From Candidatus Delongbacteria bacterium (lineage in GTDB: Bacteria > CAIWAD01 > BS150m-G50), in contig JADHUQ010000065.1 in the NCBI GenBank assembly GCA_016784425.1, forward strand, positions 1 through 11,106: a DNA stretch of 11,106 nucleotides. The letters run 5' to 3'. Position 1 is the stretch's first letter. Each line of letters starts with the position of its first letter. Below, in pieces: positions 8,713-11,106 of this stretch. A program made the position numbers and the translations under genes. A model generated the notes under the pieces. The model was not told the origin of the DNA and did not search any database. It was given only the letters and a program-made list of their open reading frames with translations.

Positions 8713-9096
8713 TCAAATCTTCAGTCGTTGATCAATTTCCAGTGATGATGTCGACCAGTGGAAAATTCGTGGCAAGAGCTTCTGCTCATCCGTTAAGCCA
8801 ATCTCGAATGAGCAGCGGTGTCGGTGACTGAATAAAGTAACGGTTTTTTGCAGGAATGCATCACTATCCCGCTGCGCCGGAAAACTGCCTTAACAGGGCA
8901 ATTGAAGAATAGATGAACAGTCCACTCCTGTTGCAGCAGGTGAGCCGGAAACGGTTACTGTAAAAGCCCAACCACTGCCATTGCAGAAGTCCAGGTTGTG
9001 AAGAGGGGTTGCGACTGAAGCGAGGGTGACAATATCCTGCTTGGGAAACGGAATGAGGAATGATAGATTTACGGACGATTGATGTCGGCGGACCAC
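8713..9096 (-). pseudogene. Possible decayed coding relic, unidentified
   Basis: On the minus strand a 68-codon ORF (9096-8890) ends in TAA. The same frame then stays open for 58 more codons to a TGA at 8715-8713. The second part reads like protein (AFLQKTVTLF, then LTDEQKLLPRIFHW) but has no ATG, GTG or good ribosome site of its own. One stop in about 127 codons, with protein-like composition, would fit a gene broken by a nonsense mutation. It is also within what chance can give in intergenic DNA. I recognise no family in either part. Confidence 0.2.
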
Positions 9097-9110
9097 CGAC
9101 CCGCTTTAAC

Positions 9111-9124
9111 CATTGAGATCAATG
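9111..9124. promoter_or_regulatory. Operator-like perfect palindrome
   Basis: CATTGA-GA-TCAATG is a perfect inverted repeat with 6-base arms and a 2-base centre, about 130 bases upstream of the phosphofructokinase start. The geometry suits a dimeric transcription factor site. The TTGA/TCAA half-sites recall FNR/CRP-like boxes, but the spacing is too short for the standard form. No regulator gene is present in the window. Confidence 0.3.
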
Positions 9125-9135
9125 TTTGGTCACGC

Positions 9136-9177
9136 AAACGCCTCTGTGAGGAGGCCGGTTGGGGGCTGGGCGTTTTT
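9136..9177 (+). terminator. Terminator-like hairpin in the phosphofructokinase leader
   Basis: AAACGCC (9136-9142) pairs with GGCGTTT (9169-9175), and the downstream arm runs into five T residues (9173-9177), as in a Rho-independent terminator read on the plus strand. The loop is long (26 bases). Within it, an alternative helix GCCTC (9140-9144) with GAGGC (9151-9155) would use the same upstream arm, so the two pairings exclude each other. No plus-strand gene precedes it, so it may be an attenuator of the downstream gene or end a small transcript. Confidence 0.4.
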
Positions 9178-9235
9178 CAGCGAGCTACGCTGCAGGTGTA
9201 CCCGAGGTGCCCGGAGTTGTAACTGACAGGTGTGC

Positions 9236-9256
9236 ATGAAAGGGTGTGAAACATGA
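9236..9256 (+). CDS. Six-codon mini-ORF overlapping the phosphofructokinase start
   Basis: ATG at 9236 opens the frame M-K-G-C-E-T and stops at TGA 9254-9256, overlapping the phosphofructokinase ATG (9253) as ATGA. A weak AGG lies six bases before it. It could be a leader that couples translation, or chance; the ribosome site of the main gene (AAAGGG, 9239-9244) lies inside it. Confidence 0.2.
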   Translation: MKGCET

Positions 9257-10467
9257 CAGAGCTGACGAAGACAAAGACTCGTAAAGGGACTATCGGCATT
9301 CTGACCGGTGGTGGCGATGTGCCGGGACTGAACCCCGCGATCCGTGCCGTGACAATCAGGGCGTTACGGGAAGGTTATCGCATGGTTGGTATCAAGCGGG
9401 GTTGGCGTGGTCTGGTGGATATCGTGCGCGACTTTGAGGCGGACAACACCAACTGTTTTGAGGTGCTCACCGAATCGCTGGTCAATCGGATCGCCCGCTC
9501 CGGGGGAACATTTTTACACAGTTCCCGCACCCGCCCCAACAATGTCAAAAAGAACGATCTGCCGGAGCATCTACAGGATGTTTTCAAAAAGGATGTCAAC
9601 GATCTGACCCCGGAGGTGCTCAAAAACCTCGAATTCCTCGGGGTGAATTTTCTGATCGCCATCGGGGGTGACGATACCCTCAGTTATGCGGCTCACCTGC
9701 ACCAGCAGGGGTTCAAGGTGGTTGCGATCCCCAAGACGATGGACAATGATGTACCGGGTACCGATTATTGTATCGGGTTCAGCACCTGTGTTACCCGCAC
9801 GATTGACCTGGCCAACCAGCTACGCACATCGGCCGGCTCGCACGAGCGGTTCCTGGTGCTGGAGGTGTTCGGTCGCTATGCCGGTTTTACCGCGCTGATG
9901 CCGGCGATGGCTGGTGCCGCCAACCGCTGCCTGATTCCGGAGTACCAGTTCGATATCGAAAAATTGACAGAGATGATGGTGCGGGACTGGCATCGCAATC
10001 CCAGCCATTACTCGGTAGTGCTGATCTCCGAGGGGGCGATGTTCAGCGACGGTGAGATGATATTCTCCGGCGACGAGGTCGATGCTTATGGCCACAAGAA
10101 ACTGGGCGGTATCGGCAGCATGGTCGGGCAAAAATTACAGGAGCTGTCTGCCAACTACAACAACGGCCGCATGATCAATACTATCGAGCAGCGGCTCGGT
10201 TACATCGTGCGCAGCGGCAACCCGGATGCGCTGGACTCCTTTGTGCCTATCATCTTCGGGAACCTGGCCTTCGATCTGATCCAGGCTGGGAAGAGTGGCC
10301 GCCTGGTGTCACTGCGTAACGGGAAATACGGTGATGTGCGGCTGGAAACCGTAATCGAGCAGAAAAAGATCGTGGATGTGGAGAAGTACTATAACACCGA
10401 ACGCTATCGGCCGCTATACAAGAACTTCCACGGCAAGCCGTTGATGATTATGACCAGCGATGTGTGA
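9253..10467 (+). CDS. pfp: 6-phosphofructokinase, probably pyrophosphate-dependent, 404 aa
   Basis: Role: phosphorylates fructose 6-phosphate to fructose 1,6-bisphosphate in cytoplasmic glycolysis; the PPi form is reversible and also serves gluconeogenesis. Seen: phosphate-binding GGGDVPGLN (19-27), GGDDT (138-142), PKTMDND (160-166, catalytic base D164), GTDYCIGF and EVFGRYAGF (204-212). Family knowledge: Gly at the positions of E. coli PfkA Gly104 and Gly124 favours ATP, while Asp and Lys there favour PPi. This protein has D141 and K161, the PPi pattern. Length is greater than the roughly 320-aa bacterial ATP enzyme. The ATG at 9253 has AAAGGG eight bases upstream. It is a single-gene unit, divergent from the moxR block, with an inverted-repeat-rich leader. 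The donor assignment is inferred from the two residues only. Confidence 0.93.
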   Translation: MTELTKTKTRKGTIGILTGGGDVPGLNPAIRAVTIRALREGYRMVGIKRGWRGLVDIVRDFEADNTNCFEVLTESLVNRIARSGGTFLHSSRTRPNNVKKNDLPEHLQDVFKKDVNDLTPEVLKNLEFLGVNFLIAIGGDDTLSYAAHLHQQGFKVVAIPKTMDNDVPGTDYCIGFSTCVTRTIDLANQLRTSAGSHERFLVLEVFGRYAGFTALMPAMAGAANRCLIPEYQFDIEKLTEMMVRDWHRNPSHYSVVLISEGAMFSDGEMIFSGDEVDAYGHKKLGGIGSMVGQKLQELSANYNNGRMINTIEQRLGYIVRSGNPDALDSFVPIIFGNLAFDLIQAGKSGRLVSLRNGKYGDVRLETVIEQKKIVDVEKYYNTERYRPLYKNFHGKPLMIMTSDV

Positions 10468-10492
10468 TGTTATATTCGCCGTGAAAGCATCT

Positions 10493-10547
10493 CGGACCCA
10501 TCGCGCCATTATTGTCTACAGCTAAGTCACACATTGGGGATGGTCCG
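10493..10547. repeat. Inverted repeat after the phosphofructokinase gene
   Basis: CGGACCCATC (10493-10502) pairs with GATGGTCCG (10539-10547), with one bulged C, across a loop of about 36 bases. It starts 26 bases after the gene's stop. There is no T tract, so it is not a typical terminator; it may be a 3' end structure or chance. Confidence 0.35.
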
Positions 10548-10557
10548 AAAGGTCTGA

Positions 10558-10973
10558 AGACTTATATCTGTTGATTATTTACCTCTCGCGGCTGGTCCTG
10601 GTTGGCAGATATCCCGTTTCACTGAAGGTGAGGAAACAGGAGTGTCAATCTCCGAACTGACGGAATGCAACCTGATGGAGAAAGTTCAGGAACGTGAATA
10701 CTCATCACCCCGTATCTTCTCTCTCCACCACAAATACCCAAAGCCCTTCAATCCTACCACTACTATCGAATACAGCCTTACAATACCCCTTGAGCGATCC
10801 TTTCCGTTTTCAATATCAAGGGCCAATTGGTAGAAGTGATCCAAAATGACTTTATCCAGGCAGGCCATCACAGTGTTGAGTGGATACCAGGTGACCTGAC
10901 CTCCGGTATCTATTTCGTGGAGATGCAGGCTGGTGATTCACGCGATGTGATGAAGGTTAGCTTTATGAAATAG
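10558..10973 (+). pseudogene. Frameshifted remnant of a T9SS-exported protein (C-terminal sorting domain)
   Basis: Seen: in the first frame the sequence KYPKPFNPTTTIEYSL (10732-10779) is a near-canonical start of the type IX secretion C-terminal sorting domain. That frame then drifts into unrelated residues and stops at 10831. The second frame, open from 10794, carries the rest of the domain: AILSVFNIKGQLVEV, then HHSVEWIPGDL, SGIYFVEMQAGDS and a TAG at 10971-10973. One missing base near 10791-10793 (for example GAAGCG read as GAGCG) restores a continuous domain. Family knowledge: this roughly 80-residue domain sits at the end of long secreted proteins and targets them to the cell surface. 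Here at most about 60 codons precede it before an in-frame TGA at 10555-10557, so the passenger is gone. A GTG at 10642 with GAGG upstream could start a short product, but it would be broken. A sequencing error could explain the frameshift, not the missing passenger. Confidence 0.8.
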
Positions 10974-10991
10974 TATCATATGACCAGAGGT

Positions 10992-11018
10992 GGTTATAAC
11001 CTACTGATTAACAGTAGG
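10992..11018. repeat. Palindrome and small perfect hairpin
   Basis: GGTTATAACC (10992-11001) is a perfect 10-base palindrome. It overlaps by two bases a perfect hairpin, CCTACTG (11000-11006) and CAGTAGG (11012-11018) with loop ATTAA. It follows the broken sorting domain by about 20 bases and has no T tract after it on the plus strand. Confidence 0.4.
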
Positions 11019-11051
11019 AAGAAGATGAGTTTTAAGAGGCATAAGCCATAA

Positions 11052-11106
11052 AAATCATGCAGTAAGATGGGACGTAGCTTGTTATGAGCTACGTCCCCCA
11101 TGATTT
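11052..11106. terminator. Large two-part hairpin at the right edge, probable terminator
   Basis: GGGACGTAGCT (11069-11079) pairs perfectly with AGCTACGTCCC (11087-11097) around a 7-base loop. An outer helix, AAATCATG (11052-11059) with CATGATTT (11099-11106), is set off by 9 unpaired bases on the left and 1 on the right. The left arm is preceded by more A residues, so the right arm may continue as a T run beyond the window, which would make it a two-way terminator. It could instead be a dispersed repeat unit or a structured RNA. Confidence 0.55.

Larger units (their letters stand above)
8449..9252. other. 804-base divergent intergenic region without a convincing gene
   Basis: This gap separates moxR (minus) from the phosphofructokinase (plus). 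The half near moxR (8449-8710) is AT-richer around 8570-8690 and includes ATATGCATAT (8606-8615) and a spaced inverted pair ATATCAT/ATGATAT near 8646-8680. The middle (8713-9096) carries a stop-interrupted minus-strand open frame. The last 170 bases, next to the phosphofructokinase, hold several inverted repeats and a terminator-like hairpin, listed separately. I see no tRNA, no known riboswitch and no transposase remnant. Confidence 0.6.

Noticed and set aside
9084..9100. GTCGG/CCGAC small hairpin as a regulatory site
   Set aside because: Only five base pairs with a 7-base loop, which is common by chance in DNA of this composition.
10465..10851. Possible TGA readthrough: the phosphofructokinase frame continues through two TGA codons (10465 and 10555) straight into the sorting-domain frame
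   Set aside because: TGA ends the moxR and DUF58 genes here, the phosphofructokinase ends at a normal place without it, and the 29 codons between the TGAs look non-coding. Sharing a frame has a one-in-three chance. A cytoplasmic enzyme would not need a T9SS tail.
1..11106. CRISPR arrays, tRNA or rRNA genes, insertion sequences, phage or toxin-antitoxin genes
   Set aside because: I looked for regularly spaced repeats, tRNA-like CCA ends and cloverleaf arms, transposase motifs and small paired ORFs, and saw none.

Overview
The window looks like chromosomal DNA from a Gram-negative (diderm) bacterium, probably in the FCB superphylum but outside the classical Bacteroidetes, for example a Zixibacteria, Marinimicrobia, KSB1 or Latescibacteria type lineage. 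The grounds are Sec signal peptides on two proteins, an outer-membrane beta-barrel-like domain, and a relic of a type IX secretion (T9SS) C-terminal sorting domain with the typical PFNPTTTIEY motif. The lineage is an inference; the sequence holds no rRNA or marker gene that would settle it.

Layout. Positions 1-8448 are a minus-strand block of five genes. In transcription order they are: a MoxR-family AAA+ ATPase (8448-7438); a DUF58/vWA protein (7441-6557) whose start overlaps the moxR stop by ATGA; an SppA-type signal peptide peptidase with an N-terminal beta-barrel-like domain (6514-4079); a strong hairpin (4048-4020) that probably ends or separates transcripts; a double-unit M16 zinc peptidase without signal peptide (3899-1347); and, 22 bases later, a secreted M16 zinc peptidase (1324 to beyond the left edge). 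The last of these starts at GTG. The block is themed on chaperone-like ATPase assembly and proteolysis at the envelope.

Positions 8449-9252 are an 804-base divergent intergenic region with no convincing gene. It holds a stop-interrupted open frame on the minus strand that may be a gene relic, a perfect 6+2+6 palindrome, a terminator-like hairpin pointing at the next gene, and a six-codon mini-ORF overlapping that gene's start.

Positions 9253-10467 on the plus strand encode a phosphofructokinase whose active-site residues (GGDD and PKTMDND) point to pyrophosphate rather than ATP as phosphoryl donor.

Positions 10468-11106 hold a broken remnant of a T9SS-exported protein (only the C-terminal sorting domain, with a one-base frameshift), then two inverted repeats. 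The second runs into the right edge and is probably a terminator. I saw no tRNA, rRNA, CRISPR array, insertion sequence or phage gene. The content is mostly ordinary housekeeping; the barrel-fused SppA and the leader upstream of the phosphofructokinase are the parts most worth a second look.
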